Part shown: positions 46,136-58,500 of the stretch, one piece after another
How positions within the stretch are numbered: position 1 is the stretch's first letter
Layout of the letters: each line of letters starts with the position of its first letter
Source: Cristatella mucedo
Lineage: Eukaryota > Bryozoa > Phylactolaemata > Cristatellidae
DNA: 64,000 nucleotides
Assembly: GCA_009760855.2 (NCBI GenBank)
Contig: WPIO01000103.1
Span: 1,134,001-1,198,000, forward strand
Reading direction: 5' to 3'
Program-made: the position numbers and the translations under genes
The notes under the pieces: generated by a model
Databases searched by the model: none
Told to the model about the DNA's origin: nothing
What the model saw: the letters and a program-made list of their open reading frames with translations, nothing else

Positions 46136-46436
46136 TTATTCCACTACGTGCGGAGCAGAGGGAAGCACACATCACTTGGCACCTCACGCCCACTGGAGTC
46201 AGGTGACTCCTTAGTCACAAAAATTACTAATAGCGCATTAAAACCGCATACCAAATCGAGTGTCGCAGCCACTAGTACACTGACCAAGAGAAGTACCACC
46301 AATTAAAAGAAATCACATAACCACCACATCTAGAGATCAATCCAAGACGTAGCCATTTCCACTGCTTTGGCAACAAAAAGCACTGACGTCGCGACAATCA
46401 GTGGTCGTGGGCTATTCTCACCGGACAATGCGCGCG
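46136..46436. other. No recognisable feature
   Basis: Short unique stretch between LINE-1f and SINE-I. Confidence 0.4.
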
Positions 46437-46605
46437 TGTAGTGAGCCATAATGGCACACTAGATCAGGCGGTTGCTTTTCCCCACAGAGGTGAGGAGTTC
46501 GATTCCTGCGATGGGCGATCCTGTATTGCCACTGCAAGCGGTAGTTATAGCCATAAAAGCTCTTCTGTCGCTATGCAAAGAGGCTGCTGAATCAGCAAAT
46601 CAGCG
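46437..46605 (+). mobile_element. SINE-I copy
   Basis: GAGCCATAATGGCACACTAGA (A-box region), AGTTCGATTCCTGCGATGGG (B-box region), CACTGCAAGCGGTAG and AAAGCTCTTCTGTCGCTATG. The D- and anticodon-like part of the head is altered by a CCCC insertion. Confidence 0.8.
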
Positions 46606-47429
46606 AGTTCTGAAGATGAACGGCACGGCCGCTCACGACTACGAGCAGTAGACAGAATGCTGGCTGGAAATTATCACGTGCCCACAGACGACCGTCCTCT
46701 AATCTCTCCACCCTATCAGCAAAGAGAACACAGGTGCTAAAGCGTCGTGCTCTAACACCCTGGCTAGGGCTGGCAATATAATGGTGATGTCACGTCAACA
46801 CAGCTGGTGGCCGTAAGTCTGGCTGCAACTATCCAGCTTGGTTGCCTGGTCGACCACTGCTTTAGGCAGTCTTGAAATCTATACCCGGAGGTTCCAAAAT
46901 AGTGAAAATAGGGTCAAAATAAACACAAAGTCCAACACATGATTACATAGTATGACAACTACAAGAAAGGTCTGACGGGCTCCTATGACGATACCCAGCT
47001 GCCCTTCCCTGAATAGCCTGTCCACTTTTGTCTGGCATTTGTCTACAAGTCATAGCCAACGCTGAACCTCAGATCTTCCATTCTTCGGTCGGTCAGTGGC
47101 TGCAGTGCTACTCCTAATTAGGGCTTGCTTCGCTGTGGGCTTCCGTCTGTAATAGAGCTTTCGTTACTATGCTTCCATGACAAGACGGTTTGTGAGGAAC
47201 CTGTGCCAAGTTCGAGTGTTTTAACATGAATTAGAGCTGGCCCAAAATGTGCCTTCGGGCACTCCATTTTCAGACGGCGATCATCTCTCTGCTAGATGCA
47301 CGAGGGCGTGTGTATGCAGGTGAGTTCTTCATCGTCCCTCACACAGACATTTTCCAGATGTTATATCGGACAGCCTTATAACTTATTCCAAACATTTTAT
47401 TGGTCTCTTGGTTCTTGAACTTTGTAATA
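46606..47429. other. No recognisable feature
   Basis: About 0.8 kb with stops in all frames. No repeat family recognised. Confidence 0.4.
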
Positions 47430-48900
47430 AGAATAACAATAGTAATAGTAGCACGCTTGATACACACTCTCAGAGAACTCAATCTCTTTCTAGACTATTT
47501 ACAATTGCTGCAAAGAAAACACGATCGAATGGTTAGTAGTAGTATGCTCAAAACACAACGAGCAATAACATGGTAAAAGGTGAAATGTACGGGATCAGCA
47601 TGAAAGTGTGGTTAGTGGCAGCATGTTAAGTGTCAGTACGCATAAGCATATACAGGTCGAATCACACGGACCCGCTAAATTCTGTGATAAATAGTTGGGT
47701 TTTTAATTTCTCTTTAGACATGTTCCAGTCAGGAGATGTTGTGACGCAGGTCGGGAGTGAGTTCCTTTGGGATAGTACGAACTAAGGTATTTTCTCCAAA
47801 GGATTCGAGGTTTTACTAGGTATATATAGTTAGGTACTTGGATTCCGAAAAAGCAGGTAGAATGCTGCTTAACCTGATAGAGGAGAATACCTGATACGTA
47901 GGCTGCAGCCAAAAAATAAAGGGACCTGAAAGTGAGTAACGACACCTCGAAGTCGATGCGCCGCTTGACTAAGAGCCAGTGCAGGTCGGCAAGAAGTGGT
48001 GCGATGTGGCAACTCTATGCTTACAAAAGACAAGCTTAGCTGCAGAGTTGTACACCAACTGTAAGCACCTGATTGCACAGGCCGGTAGGCCAGCAAGCTG
48101 TGAGTTATATAAATCAAGATAGGATGTCACAAATGCATGGATTAATTCAGATGCGGTATCCCTGTCTAAAAAAGCCCGAATTTCAGCGATGTTGTGTAGC
48201 TGAAAGTAGGCAGACTCGACTGTGATGCTGATGTGGTTGTCCTATGAAAGGTCACTTTGGAACGTGACACCTAGATTTCGTGCAGATTCAACTGGAAATA
48301 TGCTGGAATAATCGATAGTGAGGGTTAACCTTTCCAATATGTGAATCACTCATGGTTAGCCGCAAACTAGTCAACTGGTTGTATTGTCATTCAATTTAAG
48401 AAAGTTCTCTACCAATTATGTAAGGTTACTATTAAAACATTTACCGAGTTATTAGAGAGAATTCGACAAGCTGGAGGGTTGGGAAGGATCAAATAAAAGA
48501 TACAAATGAGTGTCATATGCATAGAAGTGACAGCCTAGATTGAGCCTAGAAATCACAATGGCCAGACGGAGATTATAAACCGTGAACAGAGAGCTAAGCG
48601 GAGAGCTCTGATGTACCCACTATTTCAGAGGCTCCTCGGATGATTTTTGTCCATTCACATTAATACTCTGGAGTCTCTCACTGGGATAGGACCCTAACCG
48701 TTGCAATGCAGTGTCACCAATACCCGGGCGAGATCAGAGGCACTCAAAAAGGACTTGGCGATCGGTAGTATCAAAAGCTGCCAAAAGATCGAGCAAAACA
48801 AGAAAAGTGACTAAATGTAAGTCTGTATTCCTATGTAGGTCATTAAATACCCGAAGCAATGGTGACTCTGAGGTTAGCTCTAAAACCACAGTATGTATCT
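47430..48900 (-). mobile_element. LINE-1f copy, 5'-truncated
   Basis: Starts with AATAATAGTAGCACGCTTGATA and the inverted hairpin and continues through the C-terminal region (MSLLTFRSL, YVSGILLYQVKQHSTCF). It includes the RT region near 48550-48800 and ends at 48900 in the finger region. It is strongly mutated. Confidence 0.8.
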
Positions 48901-49073
48901 CGTATAGCAATGCTACTGACCAAAGAAGATAGGTAGGTGGTGCCCTTCAGTTATATATAGGAAAGTGGTACTTGAAAGGTCGTGTGGTTTTTCGGGAAAT
49001 ATGAAATAAAATATGTGCAGTTTGCATTACTGCTCAATCTAGAAATGCCAGCAATAGGAAGTCTCCATTGGAA

Positions 49074-49470
49074 CCTTACGAAGAGGCTCCTAGAAACTTG
49101 TATACTTGCCGAGAGCGTTTGAGCAGCTTTATCATAATTGCCGCTCATAAATGGACCCAACAAAAACGGAATTATTCATAATATTACTATATAACTAGTC
49201 TACACCGTAGTATCATTTTTTTATTTTTACGCAGCTAGTCAAACATAAATATTAATCAGCGTGCAGAGGAGCTTTGGATCGTTTGGATTACGAAGTTTGT
49301 ATTGCATAATGTGCCGCCATTGCGGTAACGGCTACACAGCGCCGGAAGCTTATTCATTACTTCCTTTCCTACCGCGAGGGAAAGCGGCAGCTCTGGGGCC
49401 TAGCTCCGTGGGAAAAAGGAAGTTAGTAGTGACTAAATTTAGCAGCAAGGGAAGCCGGACCGAGCTTGCA
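49074..49470 (+). promoter_or_regulatory. Tsp-B 5' flank, shared with Tsp-A
   Basis: Counterpart of 30367-30790. Conserved blocks include TTGAGCAGCTTTATCATAAT, GCCGCTCATAAATGGAC and CTTTGGATCGTTTGGATTAC. The reading frame is open 70 codons upstream of the ATG, but only the last part before the ATG aligns without gaps and Tsp-B lacks the upstream ATG seen in Tsp-A. It is therefore treated as untranslated. Confidence 0.6.
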
Positions 49471-49548
49471 ATGACTTCAGCCGCAAGCTTGAAACGAGGC
49501 TACGCCATCCTCAAGTACCTCCTGTTCGCTTTTAATCTCTTGTTTTGG
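49471..49548 (+). CDS. Tsp-B exon 1
   Basis: 26 codons from ATG to TGG, donor GTAAGTGA. MTSAASLKRGYAILKYLLFA is typical of a tetraspanin N-terminus entering TM1. Confidence 0.92.
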
Positions 49549-52500
49549 GTAAGTGACTTGTCTGTTACTGATCGCTATGCTACTGCGGAGTTTGTACTAG
49601 GTTGGGAGTGGTCATATCTGAGGTTAAAAATGACCTGTTACGCGCGTCTTATACAGCTGCCTGTGACGCGGGGAGTTGGCGGGTGTTCTTGAGCATTGCT
49701 TGCATGCGTCCCTAGTTACCTGCCGTCTTTTCAGAAAATGCCGGGCTGATATGATGCTTGTCGAGTAGAATTTGTTTGCCTGCAAAAGCTTTTTGAATAC
49801 AAGTTCAGCTGCGATTGTTTCTGCCTCCTTATCCATGCGGTACTGGCTCTTGACTGCTTCCCCTCGGTCACTGCTTGTCGGATTGCCTTTGCTTAACGGG
49901 CGGCAAGGCATTTGCCGGTGGCACGTTTTACCTTTACGATTTAATGCTGCGGCTGAGGTTTATTTCTACATGATGTAGCTCTGCTTCTTCTAGCGCAGCA
50001 GGTGGTTACGGACGGACCATTGGCTGCGTCCTGAACGTAAGCGAATATTTGTTAACTTCCCTAATGCTTGCATCACGCAATTTACGACGGCAAGATGCTC
50101 AGAGAAAAAGCATGACAAAACAAAAACTAAGTGCAAGCCAAAGCTCATGGCCATGGCTCTAACCTGCACGTTGGTTCACCAAAGTAGGCTAACTTTTTTT
50201 GATGTTTGCGGTACTCTTTTGTAATGTAAAGTAATGCAATATGTAGTGTCGTGCGAATTACTTTGATGATCGTGCTAGTTACATCAATGGTCGTAAGAAT
50301 AGTTTGATCTTCTATCATTTGTTATTTGTGATTTGATTTTATTTATTTTAGTTATGATCACACTTTTAAGTAGCGAGATCATACAAATACTCGGCTGAGA
50401 TCCCCCGAATAGTGCTGACACAAGAGGAATCTTAAAAAAGCTATGACATGTCACTTGTGCAGTTTTCTAGAAGCGGTCTTTCGCATCTCTTGTTTGCAGA
50501 AACTCTGAAAACAAGCTGCCCATGGTGGCAGCAATCTATCATCCACCAGGTATAAAATCCTCCAGTATCTCATATTTCTCTAATTTTATTTTAATTCTGT
50601 GTGCCAGAAATCAATCTTTCCTCGCTGTGGGTGAATTAAACATTCATTTCGGCGACTTAACTGACGCCTTCAGCACCCACTTCCGTGCATTGGCTGACTC
50701 ACTGTCTCTTGTGACTCATGCGAAGGGCCCTATTCCCATCAAGGGTCACAACTTCATTGAAATTTTCTCATGCAACCACTTTATATTTACCATGTATTAC
50801 CAAATTCTCCCTATCTGACCATATACAGAGTGTTAAATGTGTACCCTCCTCTTTATCTAAAATTACCTGCGAATCGCGAAACCTCGAGACCCCTGACATC
50901 GATGCTGTACGTGCAAAAATATCTGCTGTGCCACTGCTGCCCAATCCTCCTCACGACCTGTCATCAGTGGCGGATTGCTACAACACGACAATAATTGACA
51001 TTCTCGACGTGTTTGCACATTTGACTAAGCGCACGCTCGAACCCCGGCGGTTTTTGGTCCTGCAGACATTAAAATATTTTGGTTTACTTATGTTTAAGCT
51101 TGAAAAAGCATAAAAAAGATCAGGAATGACTGTCCATCGACAGGCATACGAGGAATATGGTAGATCGTGCGAATAGATCCTAGCAAAGGTCAAGTCTAGT
51201 TTCTATGAAAACAATGTCGAATCACAGGTACACAATCAAAAAATGCTTATTTCTACGATCAACCAAATTTAAACTGCCTTGAAAGAGATTGTGTTTTTGA
51301 GGGGGCTAAATTAAATGCATTATTATTCTTATTATTATTATTAACCATATTTTTTTACTGCGTTTAGGTTAGCTCCTTACCTTGTGGTCCTTGTGGTAAT
51401 CTAACTCCTCACTTATCTATCTTCTTTGTCGACAAGATAGCCAAGATCAGAGAGTCCATCCCTTGGATGGCAGCGCCCCCATTGAATTATTTCCTTCAAT
51501 CCTACATTCAAGGAGGTTACTAGTGACTTCGTCCTGAAGTTCATATCCCAATCAAAGAATACAACTAGTCTTCTGAACCCTATTCCCACTGTCCTGCTTC
51601 TACGGTGCTTAGATCTGCTGCTGCCACGCATAACTGGCATAATAAATGTTATTAGCCTCAGGTCATGTCCCGGCACCTTTTGAAAAGGCTTTAGTTAGGC
51701 CACTACTAAGGAAAGCAAAGCCAGGAAAAGAAAACTTGTGCAAACTCCGAACAGTCTCCTTTCTACCGCGTCTATCAAAGACAGTGGAACTAGTCGTGGC
51801 AGACCAATCATACTCATGTATTGAAACTTCAAACCTTGCTAGTAAGCTCCAGTCTGGTTTTAGAGCTTATCCCTCCACAGAATCGTCATTGCTTCGGATG
51901 TATAACGACCTCCTCATGAACGCAGATTAAAGTAGAGTATCTCTGTTTTGCTCGATTTTTCGGGAGCTTTTGATACTATCGATCACCAAGTCCTTCTTGA
52001 CCGCCTCGCATCTCGCATGGCATCACTTGCACTGCACTGCAAGGGATGGTTCAGGTCCTATCTCAGTGGGGATTCCGATGTATTGGTGTGAATGGACAAA
52101 GATCTTGGTGGCCCCAGTGGTTTACCCCGCGGGGTCGTTTGGCGTCTTGTCGTCGTTCAACTCGTCAGTTGGTGTTATGGACATGATCAGCCTCGTCTTG
52201 TCGTCAGGCTTCTCGGCATGCCCACCGAGGTCAACCCTCCGATTGGCGAGACGCTCTCTACGCTTCCAACCCGGCCTCCTCTCCGGAATCATCACTGGGC
52301 TTGGAGCTCGGGCTCGACATCGACACGCCCCCCCCCCCGGGCCTGGAGGCCTTGCTCCCGGCTGCTGGGGGTTGGTACTCTGGCTACCACGGCTTCCTTG
52401 GCAGCGGCCAACCGGGGCCGCCGGCAGCTGAGTTTGCAAGGACCGAGAAGGTCCCGAAACTCTGCGGTGCTTTCCCAGCCTCGACTCAGAGCTCTGCTAC

Positions 52501-55500
52501 CCATGCTTCGGCGAAGCCTGCTACCGCGGCTTCGTCTTAGGTCCTCTTTAAGGCCGCGGCCGTCTTCGTGAAAGCCGCCGCTCTGAAAACCAGGGCCAGC
52601 AACAGGTCCAAGTAGGTCCCGTGGCTGTTCTTGCCCCCTCCAGGGTAACTGTGCCACCATCCGCCATTCTTCGCCCTCAGTCTTGGTCCTTTACGTTAAT
52701 CGACTGACCTTAAAGTCCTCAGCCCTTCAGCCACTGCATGCGATGTGTACTCTCCTCTCATTCCGACACAACTCGACTCTCATTGCATGCTCAATCTGCC
52801 TCTTCGTCTGCTCGTCTACTTCAGTCCTAAACTCACACCTCTGCAGCACGCACGACAGCTTGACGGTAGCAGCCAGAATACCTCGCCTGACGCCCAGCTC
52901 AACTCGGGACCCGCCTTCTGATCAGTCTCCAGCTCCCTCGACGTCTCTACGAGCCTCCACTCAGCCTGCTACCCATGCTGCGCCCCCTGCCTTTCGCTCC
53001 AGCACCACTATCCTCTTCTGCGTCTGTGACCTCAAAAGGATCTGCTGATGGCCACCCGGTCCTCTACCTGTGGACTGTGCAATGCAGTACTGGGGTACGG
53101 TTAAAACACAAGCGGCCACAACTGGGCGCCCGAAAGCGACAGTTTATTGTTGGACTGTTAGTCATGGTTACGCACCGGCGCAAGCGCTTTACGCGCACCG
53201 GACCTACAAATTAACTGCGAGAACCCCAGAAGCCCGGGTATACTAAGCTACCCTGTGCGTTTACGTGGCGCGTACCAGACCGACGGAGTTCACTGTGCAA
53301 ACTCCCGAAGCCCGCGTATAATAAACTACCCTGTGCGGGCGTCGCTAGTGGTGGTCCGACCCCGAAGGCCGACCGCTACAGCACCCCAAGATACGAGCAG
53401 CTAACTGAGTAGCCGGCAGAACATATTTGGGAAGTCCAAGTTGCACTTAGCTGTTCGTCGCCGTAGGTTCGTCTCACGTACTCTCGAAGCCTAGTCTCGC
53501 ATCGACAACGGAAGCTGCAGCCCGAGCTCTCTCAGTCGTCCCGTTATATTCTCTCTCCTCTAAACTCCTGACATCACGAGTAGCTGCTGTTTCTACTCCA
53601 GCACATTAGTCGGTGCAGATCCTGACCACATCGTCTGCACCAGGCTCCATTCTAACTTTAGCTGGCCTATACCCTGGGTCCTAGTCGAGCTAACGATGGC
53701 AAGCACATTAGTAGGTCCATCTTCTAACCGAATCGCCTGCACAGAGCTTCATTCTAACCTGAGTGGATCGGGAGCCGGGTCTGTACTATGTGCCCTAGTC
53801 GAACCCACTAAGGCACGGGGCCCCATCGCGGCTAACCTGAGAGCTTCTCCAGTGCACATCTTCCGGCGTCCGCCTCCGGGGGACCCGCTGCAGCCCCTTC
53901 AGCCTCCAATCTCTCGCCGCCTGACTTTGCCGACCGCTGGTTTTTTGCCTCACGTACGGTACAGTGTTCTGGTACGTGACTGGCCTGTCTTGGTGGCCTC
54001 CGTGGAGAGTGGCTGTAGCTCGCCCGTAGCATGTGCATGGACTTGGAGCTGAAGGGCCACCGTGCCCGTCCGAAGCACCCTCCATCGCTGGCGGACAGGT
54101 CTGCTCAAGATGGGCCGCGGTCTCGGTACTCGAGATGGGCTTCGTACCTTATGCGGTTTTACGCCTCCGAGCGTACGAAGGCCATTCGGATGATGCTTCT
54201 TCCCGCCCCAACCGTGTTCTCCGGCGACCTGGCGACCTGCTGTTCCCACTGGGAGACCAAATCACATGCTCGGCCAGTCGATAACGACCGCCTGTAAGCT
54301 CTCCTACAAAGGACGGTCCCACCTCGACTGGCGCAGGGCACCAGATTGATGTCACCACTCTCCGAGGATGACGTCGCTGCACGCCTTCCCATTGCTCTCC
54401 GGGAGCTGACCGTCTAGACTGCCATCACCTGCCCCTCGTTCTTCATGGATGCAAGCAATAAGCCTGCATCCTGAATGGCTGCCAACACTTTCTGGACGTC
54501 CCTTCAGCTTGAAAGACAAGTCTCACGATCCTGCTCCACACCTTAGCCTACCCGGCAACTTTGAACCGAACACGCTGTTGCCCACACTCTACAAGCTGCT
54601 CTCTTGCTGTCGGGCAGCCAGGTTGAGCAAGCATGCTGGCTTCGGTAGGCTGCTGTTTCCCCAGAAGGGTTTGGTACCGGGCGCTGAGGACTGCCTTGAG
54701 CAGTCCTTCCTAGTGGGTAGCGTCTTTGAGAACGAAGGTTCATAAAAGTTGGTGCCAAAACCTTAAATTCGATGTGTTGCTTGACTGGGAGCCAGTGCAG
54801 GTTGTCGTGAACTGGTGTGATGTGGCAACTTCGGCGCATACCACAGACAAGCCTAGGTGCAGAGTTTTTAGCAAGTTGCAAGTGCCTGAGTGCACAGGCC
54901 AGTATTTTAGCAAGCAGTGACTTACAGAAGTCAAGACGGGATGTCACAAATGTATGAATTATTTAGAAGTGCCATCACTGTCTAAGCCAACCCGAATTTC
55001 AGCACTGCCCAGTAGCTGAAAGTAGGCAGTGTTGACTGTGGAGCTGACGTAGTCTCTTAATTAAAGATTACTTTGGAACATGGCACATATATTTCGTACA
55101 GATTAACCAGAAGATATGCAGGTACAGCCGATTTTGAGCGTCAGCCTTTCCAATTTCCGAATCACGCTTGGTTTTCCAATAGCTAATACGTTGGTTTTAC
55201 CGTCATTCAATTAAACAAAGTTTGCTGCCATCAATATGGCGATGTCTTCAATTTATGCTGCAACTGACTTGTGAGAATCCAATGCGTCTAACGGCTTTGT
55301 GGGGTCCAAGCAATGGTACAACAGAGTATCATCTGTATAAAAGTTAAAGCCTTGGCTGTGCCTGGCAATCGCGTCAGCAAGAGAGAGACAGACAGACAGA
55401 CAGAGAGAGTGAGTATAAACCGCCAAAAAAAGAACAGTTAGCATGGAGTGCGATTTCAACATATCAAAATTGATTCATCCATAATGTTTTAAGGAAGCCA

Positions 55501-58500
55501 AAAAGCTGTTAAAAACTTGTATAATTATAGTTAAACTCTTTCGACTCCTAACCCAAGGACAGAACTTTCTTGTACGCATATATTTTGCATGACCTCTGTA
55601 AACGACAGCCTTTAAAAGTTTAGGGATAGCAATCTGATTGACGCAAATACTCTTAAGTATAAGAACAATTTAGCCTAATAGTTATGGGTTTACGACAGAT
55701 TGCTTTCCTAAAATTTTTATAAAATTTGAATGCAAAATGTGTGGCCTCGCTTGATCTTTCAGCTCTCTGGCTGCATCTTTATCGGCATTGGTGTGTGGCT
55801 TTTCGTCGACAAAAAGCAGTTGGTTGAGAACGAGAATTTGAGTCTTCTCACCCATGCTGGAGTCGCCATCATATTTATCGGATGCATCGTCACGATCGTC
55901 TCGTTCCTAGGCTGCTGGGGCTCGGTGATAGAAAGTCAGTGCCTGCTGGTGACGGTAAGTTGATTGCGAAAGCCTGCCCATGATTACTGCAGGGTACAAT
56001 GCTGGTGTGGTAGCGGATTGTCATACTTATAGGATTTCAATCTAGCTTATGAAATTACAAAACCATTCAGCAGACTTGAAAGTTACGAAAAACGGGTATC
56101 AATAAGAGATCACTTTGTTTTTTATTGTAAATCGGCACAGCTAGTATATCATCTGTGCCCTCTTAGCTCGAACTGGTTTTCTTGTTTAATAATAACCTTT
56201 CACCAGATGATCCTGTCTGCTCGGCTGTAAAGTCCGCCTACTTTCATCAAAATAATATCGCAACTTTGGATTGCTTAGACAAGATATTGTCCAAGCGTCT
56301 TCAAGGCTTAACTAGTCCGGATTTGTTAAGGCATTTTTCACCTTACGAGCTTTCATGTGTCTGGATGGTTGCTGTGTGTGTGCACGAGGAATATGGTTTT
56401 ATAATGTAATATACCTCCGTCTGTAACTCCACAAAGTCATAAAGACCTTGTGGGTGTTACGCAGGAGAGTTTTGTATAGCGCACTCACAGCCTAAGCGGC
56501 TTTTGTTATGCATTCGGTAGCCAACAGACTTCGTCTCACGCAACAAAGCGAAAGTGGGAAGAATACAGGAGAGCAGTTGAGGAAGTGAGTGGCATGAAAG
56601 TAGCAGCTCAGGACCGCTGAAAAAAGATGAGCCGTAGTCGGCACTAGGAGAACAGTTGTCATTGCGTAAGAATTGCGGAAGCCAGTTCCACAGTCTAGGA
56701 CCTGCAGAGCTAAAGCTTCTGTCACCAACGGTCTTTAAGCGGAAGAAGGGAACAGCTAATGTATTGTCCACACAAGACCTGAGGGCGCGAACAGGCTGAA
56801 ACGGGTGCAGCAGTTCAGCTAGGTATGAAGGAGCCAAACCGTAGCGGGCCTTGTGGGTGAACTTTGCTTTGTATCCGTTGATCAACCAGCAGCCATCCTA
56901 GCTCTTTTAGCAAAGGAAACACGTGGCCAACCTCTAGGACTTGAAAACCAGCCATGCAGCCATATTTATAGCTAGCTGCAGTGGCCTAGTCACTTGAGCC
57001 GTGATGGCACACTAGGTAAGGCTGTTGCTTTCACAACCTCGGTCCCGAAGTCGTGGGTTCGATTCCTGCGGTGGGCGATTCTTTATCACCACTGCAAGCG
57101 GTGATAGCCGTAAAAGGCTCTTCTGTCTCTATACAAAAAGAGGCTGTTTAAAAAGGTTTTTTTCTTCGGTAGGCCAGCCAAAATAGAGTTACAATAATCA
57201 AGCCGAAACAGAATCAGGGAGCTAGTTAAATTGTTTGCATGCTACTGTGGAAAACAGCTCTTAATCTTGGATTGGGATCCGACGTGATGGCTAGCTGTAG
57301 AAGCAGTCATCTGAACGAAGCTTTTGAAATTGAGGCAGATGTCAGAAACAACACCTAAATTTTCGAGTACGTGGTGATGGTCGCACAACAGCATCGCCTT
57401 TTAGAAGAGCAAAGCCTACTAATCCAGCCACGCGCTTACGGCGTCCTATAAGCAGCAGTTCAGTTTAATCGTGGTTTAGTGCTAAGACGTTTTCAGAAAT
57501 CCAGGATCAAATGCCAGCACGGCAAACCTCCAGTTTTAACAGTTCCTGTAATAGATTCTGACGGTATAAATGACAAAAATAGCCCTGTATCGTCAGCATA
57601 AAAGTGATATACTATTCCTGGGCCTGAATCACCTGTCCTAGAAGTTGAGTATAAATAGAAAACAGCAAGGGACTGATGACGGACCCTTGAGAAACACCAC
57701 AAGTGACCGGTCTGCTGAATGAAGCATTTAAAATTTAGGCAGCTGTCGACAACGACATTTCTAAAGGCTCTCCGTCAAGCAGCATATTGTCTACGAGGTC
57801 CTATCACTCGCCTTTGATCTTTTCATTCTCTTTTCACTTTTTCCCCAGTAAACAATTACTGCCCTAACCAAATTTCCTATCGCACCACTAAAACCTCTGA
57901 TTCAAGCAGTCGATGTGTACCTAAAATTAAATTTGGAGAAGATACCTCTATTACTCTTCCAAAGTCTGAAATTCATGCCAGAATGTTTTGATATCTCTCG
58001 ATATCCCTCGATATCCGCAAATTCGCTTATGATAAAGATAAAAATCGAGTTTATCCTCACAGGATTATCTAGTTGATCCTCTTAGATTTGGATTAATCCG
58101 TGTACTTTGTTGCTGGTGTGGTGAAGTGTCCTGCAATTGCCCATCTTTACACAGACCAATTGAATGGCTTGCTTTCTATGACGTTTTGAGCTCCACTACA
58201 TAAACGTAATCGTTTAAGGGCGATATTCTTACATCAGTGTTATGATTTATATTCGGAACTGTTTGCAGTGTTTTGCTTTAGTAGCTATGCTAATCGTTAA
58301 GGATACAATAAATCATAGCGAATCTACATAAAAGGCATAATGGAAGTATGTGTACGTATGTGCAACCGTTATGTGCAACCGTTACCCGTATTTACGTTGA
58401 GCCTTATTCGTAGCTTTATATCTATGTTTCTCGAAAGTGCCGTTACCAAGGTGCTAGTTACACGAATGACTTGGTGTATCTTTTGCAGTGCCTACTTTCG

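Noticed and set aside
49624-49911. 95-codon minus-strand frame as a gene
   Set aside because: It lies in the conserved start of Tsp-B intron 1; the Tsp-A counterpart does not keep the same frame throughout.
52092-52660. Frames of 79-159 codons on both strands at the start of the GC-rich insertion
   Set aside because: Overlapping compositional frames interrupted by a C-run; no motif.
55730-55762. ATG at 55730 as the start of a short tetraspanin
   Set aside because: It precedes a good splice acceptor (TTGATCTTTCAG), and exon 1 at 49471 supplies the missing first half of TM1 in phase.
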